Shown: piece after piece, positions 40,575 through 48,683 of the stretch
Layout: each line of letters begins with the position of its first letter
How positions within the stretch are numbered: the stretch's first letter is position 1
Origin: JADKAV01 sp041393775
GTDB lineage: Bacteria > Actinomycetota > Actinomycetes > S36-B12 > UBA10799
Length of the DNA: 64,000 nt
NCBI GenBank assembly: GCA_041393775.1
Contig: JAWKJM010000003.1
Span: 434,001-498,000 of the forward strand
Reading direction: 5' to 3'
Program-made: the position numbers and the translations under genes
Notes under the pieces: generated by a model
The model's database searches: none
Told to the model about the DNA's origin: nothing
What the model saw: the letters and a program-made list of their open reading frames with translations, nothing else

Positions 40575-41420
40575 TCAGGCTCCTGCCCGAGGGGTGACGG
40601 TGTCAGGGGCGTCGGCGACATCCGGCTGAAGCCCGATGTCCCCGGTCCGGCCGGTTGTGATCAGTTCGACGACCTGTGAGTTGGTGACCTCACTGGCAGG
40701 GATCTGCGCGGCGAGCCGCCCGAGGTACAAACACGCGATGTTGTCAGCAACCCGCATCACATCGTTGATGTTGTGCGAGATCAGCACCACACCGAGCCCA
40801 TTGGCGGCGAGGCGCTCGACGAGGGCCAGGACCTGCTCGGTCTGTGCTACGCCGAGCGCGGCGGTCGGCTCGTCCAGGATCACGAGTTTGGAGTTCCACA
40901 GCACGGCGCGCGCGATGGCGACGGTCTGCCGCTGCCCGCCGGACAAGGAGGCCACGGTCCGACGTACTGAGGTCAGGGTGCGCACGGACAGCCCGGAGAG
41001 GGTTTCGGAGGCCCGCCGTTCCATCGTGGACTCGTCTAGGCCGACACCCCTGACCTCCTCCCGGCCGAGGAACATGTTGGCGACCACGTCGAGGTTGTCG
41101 CAGAGGGCGAGGTCCTGGTACACGACCTCGATACCAAGCGCGTTGGCGTGCTTCGGGTCGCTGATGTGCGCTGGCTTCCCCTCGAACATGAACTCGCCAG
41201 AGTCGAAGGGATAGATGCCGGCAACACCCTTGATGAGGGTGCTCTTGCCCGCACCGTTGTCCCCCACCAGGGCCGATACCTGGCCGGGGAACACGTCGAA
41301 GTCCACGCCCTTGAGGACGTGGACCGCTCCGAAACTCTTGTGCACCCCGCGCAATGAGAGCACGGGGTCCGGCGCCCGCCCCGCGGTGGGGAGGGCGCCG
41401 GACTCAGCGCTGACCGACAT
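40575..41420 (-). CDS. Sugar ABC transporter ATPase, single-domain XylG/FrcA type
   Basis: Energises the XylFH-type importer. 281 residues with one ABC domain, not the ~500-residue tandem arrangement of E. coli XylG or RbsA. Walker A is VGDNGAGKSTLIKG, the Q-loop YQDLALCD, the signature SLSGGQRQTVAIARA, Walker B LVILDEPTAALG and the H-loop LISHNIND. Single-domain ATPases of this kind (FrcA-like) presumably work as homodimers. Its ATG follows the binding-protein stop directly (TAG-ATG). Confidence 0.92.
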   Translation of the reverse strand: MSVSAESGALPTAGRAPDPVLSLRGVHKSFGAVHVLKGVDFDVFPGQVSALVGDNGAGKSTLIKGVAGIYPFDSGEFMFEGKPAHISDPKHANALGIEVVYQDLALCDNLDVVANMFLGREEVRGVGLDESTMERRASETLSGLSVRTLTSVRRTVASLSGGQRQTVAIARAVLWNSKLVILDEPTAALGVAQTEQVLALVERLAANGLGVVLISHNINDVMRVADNIACLYLGRLAAQIPASEVTNSQVVELITTGRTGDIGLQPDVADAPDTVTPRAGA

Positions 41421-42515
41421 CTACTCGACGCCAGCCTCGGTGCATGCCTGCTTCAACTTCTGGGTTGTGCACAGGTTGTCGGCGGTGGTGAACCCGTCGG
41501 CGACGACGTCCTTCACGTTCTCCTTGAAGATCGCCACCGGCTCCAACAGAACGGACGGGACGGCCTCGCCGGTGTCCGGGTCGGTCGTGGTCTGCTCGAC
41601 GGTTGGCTCCTCGCCCTTCGCCAGCGCGATCGCGAGTGCGGCTGCGGCATCCGCCTCCTGCTTGACGGCCTTGTAGACGGTCATGCACTGGGTGCCGAGC
41701 AGCACGCGCTGCAGACCCTCGTCGGTGGCGTCCTGCCCGGTCACCGGGATCTTGCCCGCCTGGCCGTTGCGGTCGAGCACCGAAATCGCGGCACCGCCGA
41801 GACCATCGTTGGCCGCGGCGACACCGATGAAGTCACCGTTGGCCTTGGTGTACATCTGCTCGAAAATGGTGCCGGCCTTGGTGTTGTCCCATTCCGGCAC
41901 ATCCTGATCCGCTGCCACCGTGTAGCCGGCGGACGTGATCGCTGTTTCGTAGCCCTGCTTGAACAGAGTGGCGTTGTTGTCGGTCGGGGACCCGTTTAGG
42001 AGGGCCACCGGGCCACTGGTGTCGCCGTTGTTCTGCATGCAGGTGACCAGGCCCTCACCGATCTTGGTGCCGACCGCCACGTTGTCGAACGACACGTAGT
42101 ACGCGGCGTTGCCACCGATCGTGAGCCGGTCGTAGTCGATGACCTTGACGCCCTGGGCGTTGGCCTTCTTGATGACCGCGGCGCCGGTGTCGCTGTCAAG
42201 GTTGACGATCATCAGGGTGCTGACACCCGAGTTCAGCATCTGGTCGGCGATGGTCTGGAACTTCGCCTTGTCGCCTTGGGCGTTCTGGATGTCGTACTCG
42301 ACGCCCGCAGCCTGGAAGGCCTCTTCCAGGTACTTGCGGTCAGCGGTTTCCCAGCGCGCGGATGAGGCCGAGTCGGGCAGGATCACGCCGACCTTGCCCG
42401 CCGGTGCGCTGGCGGATTCGGAAGCGGTCGAGCCGCTGTCATTCGATGAACTACAGCCGGTCAGCGCGAGGCTGAAGGCCGCCACTGACACTGCCAGTGT
42501 CATGCGGATTCTCAT
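41421..42515 (-). CDS. xylF: D-xylose-type ABC transporter substrate-binding lipoprotein
   Basis: Extracytoplasmic sugar receptor, first gene of the operon. 364 residues. The signal peptide with lipobox SLALTGC places the lipid Cys at about 21, then a Ser-rich linker. The periplasmic-binding fold begins VGVILPDSASSARWETADRKY. Family features are IDYDRLTIGGNAAYYVSFDN, NGSPTDNNATLFKQG and VAAANDGLGGAAISVL with the hinge Asp/Gly. These match XylF more than ribose- or galactose-binding proteins. GGAGGAA is nine bases before the ATG. Confidence 0.93.
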   Translation of the reverse strand: MRIRMTLAVSVAAFSLALTGCSSSNDSGSTASESASAPAGKVGVILPDSASSARWETADRKYLEEAFQAAGVEYDIQNAQGDKAKFQTIADQMLNSGVSTLMIVNLDSDTGAAVIKKANAQGVKVIDYDRLTIGGNAAYYVSFDNVAVGTKIGEGLVTCMQNNGDTSGPVALLNGSPTDNNATLFKQGYETAITSAGYTVAADQDVPEWDNTKAGTIFEQMYTKANGDFIGVAAANDGLGGAAISVLDRNGQAGKIPVTGQDATDEGLQRVLLGTQCMTVYKAVKQEADAAAALAIALAKGEEPTVEQTTTDPDTGEAVPSVLLEPVAIFKENVKDVVADGFTTADNLCTTQKLKQACTEAGVE

Positions 42516-42636
42516 AGTCAGGTTCCTCCATCTAATGTCGGGCGGTCACCCGACTCTCATGTCTTCCAGCGCTTGACCGTAGCGCTGCGCACGGAGCATA
42601 TCCACCTGAAACACCAGGTGTCCACGAAATGAACGT

Positions 42637-42661
42637 CGATTCCTGCATGCGGAACGAATCG
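42637..42661. promoter_or_regulatory. Imperfect palindrome upstream of the xylose operon
   Basis: CGATTC (42637-42642) and GAATCG (42656-42661) flank a 13-nt centre with TGCATGC. It could be a repressor site, but no regulator gene is in the window to name. Confidence 0.25.
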
Positions 42662-42751
42662 TCCACCTGGATAGTGTCGGTCGCCTGCCTCCGATCCCGC
42701 GGTCGCGGTCCCGAGCCATCGTCCCCCCGGTCGTGATCTCGACTCATCGAA

Positions 42752-42768
42752 ATACCGCGCGGGGGTAT
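42752..42768 (+). promoter_or_regulatory. CsoR/CstR-like operator upstream of sqr
   Basis: ATACCGCGCGGGGGTAT has ATACC/GGTAT ends and a GC-rich centre like operators of the CsoR/RcnR family, including the persulfide sensor CstR that controls sulfide oxidation genes. It ends 43 bp before the sqr ATG. Confidence 0.5.
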
Positions 42769-42811
42769 GATCCTGAACAGGGCCAACGAGGAGCAACCCG
42801 GAGGGTCAGCC

Positions 42812-44269
42812 ATGGCACGAACCGTCATTCTGGGAGCCGGCATCGCCGGACACACCGCAGCACTTCACCTCCGGCGGATGCTCGGCCGGGAACACGAGGT
42901 GGTCGTCGTGTCACCCAACTCGCAGTGGAACTGGATCCCATCGAACATCTGGGTCGGGGTCGGGAAGATGCCGCCGAAGAAGGTGACCTTCCCGCTGGCT
43001 CCCATCTATCAGCGCAAGGGCATCGAGTTCCACCAAGCCCTGGCGACCGAACTGCACGGCGAGGGCAGCGCCGAGGTCAACGGTCCCTACGTGACCGTCC
43101 GCTATACGGACCCGTCCCGCGAGGGGCAGGTGGCCGATCTACGGTACGACTTCCTGATCAACGCGACCGGGCCCAAGTTGACTTTCGAGGCCACCCCCGG
43201 GCTCGGGCCGGACGCGAACTCCTGGTCGGTCTGCACGGCCGGGCACGCCGTCGAGACGGCTAACGCGCTGCAGGCCACCATCGACAGACTGAAGCAGGGC
43301 CAGCCCCAGACACTGCTCATCGGGATGGGCCACGGGACCTGCACGTGCCAGGGGGCGGCGTTCGAGTACACCTTCAACGTCGAGCACGAACTCGTCCAGG
43401 CGGGGGTACGGGACAAGGCCGAGGTCATCTACATCACCAACGAGGCCAAGCTCGGGGACTTCGGCATGGACGGGATGAACTTCGGGACCAAGAGTGGCGT
43501 CGTGCCCAGCCAGATGTTCACCGAGTCGTTGTTCCAGCAGCGCGGGGTGAAGGCGATCATGGCCGCGCACGTCGAGAAGGTCGACCCGGGCGTGGTCCAC
43601 TACGAGCAGCTCGACGGCACCAAGGGGGAGCAGAAGTTCGACTTCGCCATGCTGCTGCCGCCGTTCCGCGGCGCCGACCTGAAGGCCTTCGACCGCGACG
43701 GCAACGACATCACCGACCAGGTGTTCGCCCCCAGCGGGTTCATGAAGGTGGACGCCGACTACACCCCGAAGCCGTACGAGGAATGGAAGGCCAGTGACTG
43801 GCCGAGGACTTACCAATCGGTCAAGTACGGCAACGTGTGGGCGGCCGGCATCGCGTTCGCCCCTCCGCACCAGATGTCCAAGCCCCGCAAGACCCCCAAC
43901 GGCACGATGATCGCCCCCGCCCCTCCCCGCACCGGGATGCCCTCGGGGGTCATCGGCAGGGCAGTGGCCCAGACCATCGCCGCCCGGATCAAGCACGGCG
44001 ACACCGGCAAGGTGCACACCGCGTCGATGGCGGAGATGGGAGCCGCCTGCATCGCGTCGGCCGGCACCGGTTGGCGGCAGGGCCAGGCCGCCGCGATGAC
44101 CGTCTACCCGATCATCCCCGACAAGGCCAAGTACGGCGAAGCCGGCCGTGACACGAAGGAGACGTACGGCGAGATCGGCCTGTCGGCGCATTGGATGAAG
44201 GTCATGCTGCACTACTTGTTCATCTACAAGGCCAAGGCCCGGCCACTGTGGTACCTGATCCCGGAATAG
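42812..44269 (+). CDS. sqr: Sulfide:quinone oxidoreductase-type flavoprotein
   Basis: Oxidises sulfide to persulfide or polysulfide at the membrane and passes electrons to menaquinone. 485 residues. TVILGAGIAGHTAALHLRR binds FAD; SPNSQWNWIPSNIWVGVG and FLINATGPKL are SQR blocks. Candidate redox cysteines are in WSVCTAGHA and GHGTCTCQGAAFEYTF. YGNVWAAGIAFAPPHQM is the second FAD contact, and the C-terminal HYLFIYKAKARPLWYLIP is a probable amphipathic membrane anchor. GGAGGG sets the ATG at 42812. A CsoR-like operator lies just upstream. No sulfur dioxygenase or rhodanese gene is adjacent. Confidence 0.92.
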   Translation: MARTVILGAGIAGHTAALHLRRMLGREHEVVVVSPNSQWNWIPSNIWVGVGKMPPKKVTFPLAPIYQRKGIEFHQALATELHGEGSAEVNGPYVTVRYTDPSREGQVADLRYDFLINATGPKLTFEATPGLGPDANSWSVCTAGHAVETANALQATIDRLKQGQPQTLLIGMGHGTCTCQGAAFEYTFNVEHELVQAGVRDKAEVIYITNEAKLGDFGMDGMNFGTKSGVVPSQMFTESLFQQRGVKAIMAAHVEKVDPGVVHYEQLDGTKGEQKFDFAMLLPPFRGADLKAFDRDGNDITDQVFAPSGFMKVDADYTPKPYEEWKASDWPRTYQSVKYGNVWAAGIAFAPPHQMSKPRKTPNGTMIAPAPPRTGMPSGVIGRAVAQTIAARIKHGDTGKVHTASMAEMGAACIASAGTGWRQGQAAAMTVYPIIPDKAKYGEAGRDTKETYGEIGLSAHWMKVMLHYLFIYKAKARPLWYLIPE

Positions 44270-44277
44270 GAGTCGAC

Positions 44278-44421
44278 ATGGACAACATCACGACGTTTCC
44301 GGATGCCCCGGTGCCCGACGAGAAGGAACTCAGATCACGCACGAACGTCCTCGTGCAGGGTTGGCGCTTCGCGATCCTGAACATGAAGATGGTCGCGATG
44401 ATCACCAAGGGTCACCACTGA
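44278..44421 (+). CDS. 47-residue protein encoded directly behind sqr
   Basis: MDNITTFPDAPVPDEKELRS is followed by a hydrophobic-basic half containing VQGWRFAILNMKMVAMITKG and ending HH. AGGAG lies five bases before the ATG, and the gap to sqr is 8 bp, so it is very likely translated. The C-terminal half could be a short amphipathic helix lying on the membrane, which would suit a small accessory subunit of SQR. I do not recognise a family. It contains no Cys. Confidence 0.75.
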   Translation: MDNITTFPDAPVPDEKELRSRTNVLVQGWRFAILNMKMVAMITKGHH

Positions 44422-44447
44422 CGCGTGGCCGTGAGCCGACGTTTCGC

Positions 44448-44500
44448 GGGACTTTGGACATATGTGGTCACCTACTGACCGGATCTGACCAAACTCCTGT
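44448..44500. repeat. Family C palindromic repeat, copy 2 (degenerate)
   Basis: CGGGACTTTGGAC, then GTGGTCACCTACTGACC, then TCTGACCAAACTCCTG in the same order as 9408-9460. Arms now pair poorly (CCAAACTCC against GGACTTTGG). The rest of 44422-44656 shows nothing. Confidence 0.65.
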
Positions 44501-44656
44501 CCGCGGCATGGAACTGGCTGGACCGCCCTCGTCCGGGAATGCCGGCTCTGCCTGACCACCCGGGCCGTCCGTTCACCTGGGTATCAGCGAAAGTTCCTCT
44601 CTCGTTGGTGGACGCGGGCAGGCCCGGCATTCAGGCTGGAACAGGGAGGGGTGATC

Positions 44657-45133
44657 ATGTCCATCCACACCATTGACAGGGCCCACGAAGTCCTGGCGGA
44701 CCAGGCACTGCTCGTGGCCGAGGCCGCCGATGTCCTCTACGACATGGCCATGCAACCCACCAGTCGCCATGAGGACCTCGCCGATCTCGAAGCCGTCTAC
44801 GCAGAGGGCGGATCCTTTCCGGCAACGATCGGCATGTCGTCAGTGGTCGCGGCGATGTTCGTCGACCTGGTCGAGCTCGGGCGCCGGTTGGCGCTTCAGC
44901 CGGGTCCGCTGCCGACGTCGATGGTTTCCCAGTGCCAGGTTGCGCGACGGATGGCCAGGACCATGTCCGATGCACTTGAGACCGGCACCGAGCAGGGACA
45001 CGTGCAGACACTGAACCGGTGTGCGGCGTCGCTGCAGGACGACGCCGGCGTGGGCACCGACCTGGCGACGGCGGCGGCTGCCGCCCAGCAGGCGCTGCAC
45101 ACGATGCTGCAGAGCTGGGCGCTCGGGATCTGA
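44657..45133 (+). CDS. Hypothetical alpha-helical protein, 158 residues
   Basis: I do not recognise this protein. It is predicted to be all helical and Ala-rich (DRAHEVLADQALLVAEAADVL, MARTMSDALETGTEQG, AAAAAQQALHTMLQSW), without a signal peptide or membrane helix. GGGAGGGG lies eight bases before the ATG at 44657; the GTG six bases earlier is too close to that site. It follows sqr and its small partner by 235 bp and probably has its own promoter. Confidence 0.8.
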   Translation: MSIHTIDRAHEVLADQALLVAEAADVLYDMAMQPTSRHEDLADLEAVYAEGGSFPATIGMSSVVAAMFVDLVELGRRLALQPGPLPTSMVSQCQVARRMARTMSDALETGTEQGHVQTLNRCAASLQDDAGVGTDLATAAAAAQQALHTMLQSWALGI

Positions 45134-45245
45134 GACGCGCTTGAGGCCCATGCCACCCACAGGCTCACCAATCCGTGCGGACACTCCCACACTTTCAAGG
45201 AAGGCAGCACCTGCGGACGATCTCCGTCGCCGGAGGTGACCTGGC

Positions 45246-45638
45246 CTAGACGATGCCCGCCAAGAACCGGTCCATAGCCACGTGAATCAGTTCCTCGCCG
45301 TCCGGTACCACCGCATACACCCGACGGATGAACATCGCCAGCTCCGCGCCATCACACGCCAACATCGCCAACCCCGACCCGGACCGCAACGTGAACGTCA
45401 CGCGCCCCCCACCGGCTGGCGCCACCAACACATCCCCCTGCCCCGCCGGGGCACACAGCCCGTCCCGCAACAGGTCCCGCGCGAATATCCACCGCACCTC
45501 CGTGTCCCCGACCGCGAACACGGCCGACACCGCGAATGGATCCTCACACTGGTACGACAACCGGGCAGTCACCTCCGCGTCCCCGCCGACCGAGGCCATC
45601 GACAAGACCTGCGACACTTCAACACCACCAGCATTCAT
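45246..45638 (-). CDS. SsgA-like sporulation and cell-division protein
   Basis: 130 residues of the SsgA/SsgB family, found only in morphologically complex actinobacteria, where SsgB positions FtsZ at sporulation septa. The core matches: LSYQCEDPFAVSAVFAVG, then RWIFARDLLRDGLCAPAGQG, GRVTFTLRSGSG and VYAVVPDGEELIHVAMDRFLA. AGGAGGT six bases before the ATG at 45638 sets the start. No other SALP or ftsZ gene is in the window. Which paralogue it is cannot be told. Confidence 0.9.
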   Translation of the reverse strand: MNAGGVEVSQVLSMASVGGDAEVTARLSYQCEDPFAVSAVFAVGDTEVRWIFARDLLRDGLCAPAGQGDVLVAPAGGGRVTFTLRSGSGLAMLACDGAELAMFIRRVYAVVPDGEELIHVAMDRFLAGIV

Positions 45639-45922
45639 CGACAACCTCCTGCAACGAACCCGTTCCTTGCAAAGACGCCTACGCGGCCGGAACCCACGCC
45701 TCCGACACAACCGGGCCCAAACCCCAGATTGCGCATCCGGTCGTCAAGACCGCGCGCACCCGGGTCAGACAGCCCGGCCCTCTGGTGCCAAGCAACACTC
45801 GCGCACACCCAGAAGGGGTCGTTTGCCCGCAAGCAAGACTCGGCAGCGGCCGACGTCGTCAAACAAGGGCCCGGCTCCGCCCTTCGGACCCGAAACGCGC
45901 AGTCTCGCAGGTACCTCACCGC
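45639..45922. other. Intergenic, no feature recognised
   Basis: 284 bp between the SsgA-like start and the dnaB stop. I see no gene, repeat or clear hairpin. The open frame on the minus strand here is Arg/Gly/Cys-rich and looks like chance. Confidence 0.4.
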
Positions 45923-47275
45923 CTACCCCCGATGCATGTCCACGAACCTGCTGTAGTGCCCCTGGAACGCGGTCACCACAGTCGCGGTCGGGCCGTTGCG
46001 GTGCTTGGCCACGATGAAGTCAGCCTCACCCATCCGCGGCGAGTCCTTCTCATAGGCGTCCTCCCGATGCAGCAGGATCACCACGTCTGCGTCTTGCTCG
46101 ATCGAACCCGACTCGCGCAGGTCGCTCATCATCGGCTTGCGATCCGTGCGCTGTTCGGGCCCACGGTTCAACTGGCTGATCGCCACCACGGGCACCTCGA
46201 GTTCCTTGGCCAGCAGTTTGAGTGCCCTCGAGAACTCCGCGACCTCCTGTTGGCGCGACTCCACCCGCTTTCCCGAACTCATCAACTGCAGGTAGTCCAC
46301 GACGATCAGGCGGAGATCGTGCTGCTGCTTGAGCCGGCGGCACTTGGCCCGGATCTCCATCATCGACATGTTCGGCGAGTCGTCGATGAACAGCGGTGCC
46401 GAGGACACCGAGGACATCGTGTTCACCATCCGGGTCCACTGCTGTTCGTTCAGGCTTCCCGAACGCATATGGTGCAACGGCAGTTCGCCCTGCGCCGACA
46501 GCAGGCGCATGACGATCTCGTTGCGGCTCATCTCCAGACTGAAGATGGCACTGGTGAGACCATGCTTGATACTGCAGGAGCGGGCGAAGTCGAGACCGAG
46601 CGTGGACTTGCCCATCGCCGGGCGGGCCGCCACGACGATCATCTGCCCTGGATGCAGACCGTTGGTCAGTTTGTCCAGGTCGATGAAGCCGGTGGGGATC
46701 CCGATGATGTCGCCCGTGTGGTTCTGGATCGACTCGAGCTCCGTGTAGACGCCGTCCAGCAGATCGCTCAGCGGCGCGTAGTCCTCGGCGGTGGTGCGCT
46801 GCGTGATCTCGTAGACCTCGGCTTGTGCCCGGTTGACCAGCTCCTCGACCTCTCCCTCCCCCGAGAAACCTGTCTGCGCGATGCGCGAGCCCACCTCGAC
46901 GAGGCGGCGGCGCATGGAGGCATCCCGGACGATCTGCGCGTAGTACGAGGCGTTGGCGGTCAGAGGTGGGGAGGCGACCAAGGTGTGGAGGTAAGGGGCT
47001 CCTCCGATTCGCTGGAGCTCACCGGATGCCATCAGGCCGGCTGAGACGGTGATAGCGTCCGCCGGCTCCCCCCGGGCGTACAGGTCCAGCACCACCTTGA
47101 AGACGGTCTGGTGGGCCGGGGTGTAGAAATCCTCCTCATGCAAGCGCTCGACGACGTCGGCGATCGCGTCCTTACTGAGCATCATGGCCCCGAGTACGCA
47201 CTGCTCCGCGGCGATGTCCTGCGGTGGCGTTCGTTCGAGCGAAGCCGGGGTTGCGCGGTCCATGTCCAGGCTCAT
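45923..47275 (-). CDS. dnaB: Replicative DNA helicase DnaB
   Basis: Hexameric 5'-3' helicase of the replication fork. 450 residues, no intein. The N-terminal domain has PPQDIAAEQCVLGAMMLSKDA and the primase-binding helices to about 130. The RecA core starts near 190: VVAARPAMGKSTLGLD is Walker A (near 216), IFSLEMSRNEIVMRLL follows, RLIVVDYLQLM is Walker B, and ISQLNRGPEQRTDRKPMMSD holds the arginine-finger region. The ATG at 47275 lacks a ribosome site; TACAAC sits 6 nt upstream, so a leaderless start is possible. An alternative ATG is at 47263. Confidence 0.95.
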   Translation of the reverse strand: MSLDMDRATPASLERTPPQDIAAEQCVLGAMMLSKDAIADVVERLHEEDFYTPAHQTVFKVVLDLYARGEPADAITVSAGLMASGELQRIGGAPYLHTLVASPPLTANASYYAQIVRDASMRRRLVEVGSRIAQTGFSGEGEVEELVNRAQAEVYEITQRTTAEDYAPLSDLLDGVYTELESIQNHTGDIIGIPTGFIDLDKLTNGLHPGQMIVVAARPAMGKSTLGLDFARSCSIKHGLTSAIFSLEMSRNEIVMRLLSAQGELPLHHMRSGSLNEQQWTRMVNTMSSVSSAPLFIDDSPNMSMMEIRAKCRRLKQQHDLRLIVVDYLQLMSSGKRVESRQQEVAEFSRALKLLAKELEVPVVAISQLNRGPEQRTDRKPMMSDLRESGSIEQDADVVILLHREDAYEKDSPRMGEADFIVAKHRNGPTATVVTAFQGHYSRFVDMHRG

Positions 47276-47395
47276 AGATCTGTTGTAGCGACCGGGTATG
47301 ACAAACCCGCCGATTTCGTCAAGGTTCGTCGGGTCGGCTGTGGACGCGGGGGTGAATCCGCTGTGGAGTCCTCCCACGGCCACGTATTCACAACC

Positions 47396-47404
47396 TGTGG
47401 ACAA
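47396..47404 (-). promoter_or_regulatory. Single DnaA-box match (TTGTCCACA)
   Basis: TGTGGACAA on the plus strand is an exact reverse complement of the high-GC actinobacterial DnaA box. It lies 121 bp upstream of dnaB. One box does not make an origin. Confidence 0.35.
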
Positions 47405-47534
47405 ACTGGGCAAAGGCCCTCCGGCGAGGGCGTCGGATCGGCCTCCTGACCAGCAGTTATGTCCGTCACACACCTGTGGATCGAATTCGGCCGGCCCACC
47501 GGTCCACCCGTGCGAGACGGTCCAGTGTCAGCCT

Positions 47535-47651
47535 TTGGTGACAGAAGTGCATGCCCGCCGGATTGTTGTGTGACGAAGTTGGGCGCGAGACGCCCGGCGG
47601 ACCCCGCAACGTCGTCACACAACGCCGTCCTGCCGCGCAACTGCGTCACAG
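47535..47651. repeat. Family A nested inverted repeat, copy 5
   Basis: Outer arms TTTGGTGACAGAAGTGC (from 47535) and GCAACTGCGTCACAG (47637-47651). Inner arms GTTGTGTGACGAAGTTG (47565-47581) and 47607-47623 pair 16 of 17. It lies between dnaB and the phosphatase gene. Confidence 0.82.
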
Positions 47652-47715
47652 TCCCACGCCAATGCCACCCCAGCAGCCCAGCAGCTGCGACAGCCGGCCC
47701 GACACCGCCGGCGAG

Positions 47716-48159
47716 TCACTCCAACGTCGAAAGGTGGTTCCGCAGGCCAGGCACGGTGGCCCGGATCATCGTGACGACCGCGTCGAAATCCCCCGCGTCA
47801 CCGTAGTAGGGGTCCGGCACCTCGACATCGTCGGCTTCCGGATCGAAGGGCCGGATGAGCACCGCGTCCACTCCCATCGTCTGCAGGTCACGCAGATTGC
47901 CACGGTCCATCGCCAGCACCAACTGCGAGTCCGCCAGCGCGGCTGCGGTCGCTTGCCGGGCCTGGTGGTCGAGTGAGTAGCCGGCCCGCGCCAGCGCCGC
48001 CCTTGCCCTGGGGTCGGCATCCTCACCGATGTGCCAGCCGCCCGTTCCCATCGAGTCGACTTCGACGTCGAGATCGGAGAGCTCCGTGGCCAGGACGGCC
48101 GCTGCGATCGGGGACCGGCAGATGTTGCCCAGGCAGACGGCGGTGATGCGCGTCGTCAT
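47716..48159 (-). CDS. Low-molecular-weight protein-tyrosine phosphatase
   Basis: Cytosolic phosphotyrosine phosphatase, 147 residues. The P-loop is AVCLGNICRSPIAAAVL (Cx5RS, Cys near 9), the general-acid Asp is in VPDPYYGDAGDFDAVV, and AMDRGNLRDL is a typical surface block. GGAGG precedes the ATG. Homologues in actinobacteria (PtpA type) act on tyrosine kinases of the polysaccharide or signalling systems; none is next to it. It is on the same strand as the ribosomal cluster but 69 bp past rplI. Confidence 0.93.
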   Translation of the reverse strand: MTTRITAVCLGNICRSPIAAAVLATELSDLDVEVDSMGTGGWHIGEDADPRARAALARAGYSLDHQARQATAAALADSQLVLAMDRGNLRDLQTMGVDAVLIRPFDPEADDVEVPDPYYGDAGDFDAVVTMIRATVPGLRNHLSTLE

Positions 48160-48228
48160 ACGTCCTCCACGGTTATGGTCATTCGCAAAACCGCAGCGGC
48201 GCGACCCGGAACCGCCCTACTGCCAGAT

Positions 48229-48675
48229 TCAGGAGGACACCACGTGCAACGTGATCTCCGCGTCCACCCCGGGCAGCAATGTGACTGTGACCGGGTAGTC
48301 GCCCAGCGACTTGATGTGGCCCTCTATGTGGATCGAGCGCTTCTCGACGGAGGGGCCGCCGGCACGCTTGATGGCGGCGGCCACGTCGGCGGTGGTGACC
48401 GAGCCGAAGAGCCGACCGGACTCGCCAGCCTTGGCCTGGTGGTTCACGGTCAGCGCCTCGAGCTGGCCGCGCACCTCGTTGGCGTGCTCGCTGCTGCGGA
48501 TCTCACGTGCGCTTCGCGCGCGCTTGATCTGGTCGATCTGCTTCTCGCCACCGCGGGTCCAGCCGATGGCGAAGCCGCGGGGCACGAGGTAGTTGCGGCC
48601 GTAGCCGTCTTTGACCTCGACGACGTCGCCGGGCGCCCCGAGGTTGTCAACGTCTTGCGTCAGGATGACCTTCAT
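48229..48675 (-). CDS. rplI: 50S ribosomal protein L9
   Basis: Binds 23S rRNA domain V as an elongated two-domain protein. 148 residues. The N-terminal domain begins MKVILTQDVDNLGAPGDVVE and contains VKDGYGRNYLVPRGFA, the L9 signature. A long helix (about 41-75) and a C-terminal domain with GRLFGSVTTADVAAAI and ADITLHV-like VDAEITLHV follow. GAGGAG is four bases before the ATG. It is the last gene of rpsF-ssb-rpsR-rplI. Confidence 0.97.
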   Translation of the reverse strand: MKVILTQDVDNLGAPGDVVEVKDGYGRNYLVPRGFAIGWTRGGEKQIDQIKRARSAREIRSSEHANEVRGQLEALTVNHQAKAGESGRLFGSVTTADVAAAIKRAGGPSVEKRSIHIEGHIKSLGDYPVTVTLLPGVDAEITLHVVSS

Positions 48676-48683
48676 GATTCTCC

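Noticed and set aside
42516..42811. XylR/ROK repressor gene for the xylose operon
   Set aside because: No frame with a helix-turn-helix is present here. Only an imperfect palindrome was found.
45635..45919. Minus-strand frame of 94 codons between the SsgA-like gene and dnaB
   Set aside because: Composition is Arg/Gly/Cys-rich with no ribosome site, and it matches nothing I know. It looks like a chance frame in GC-rich DNA.
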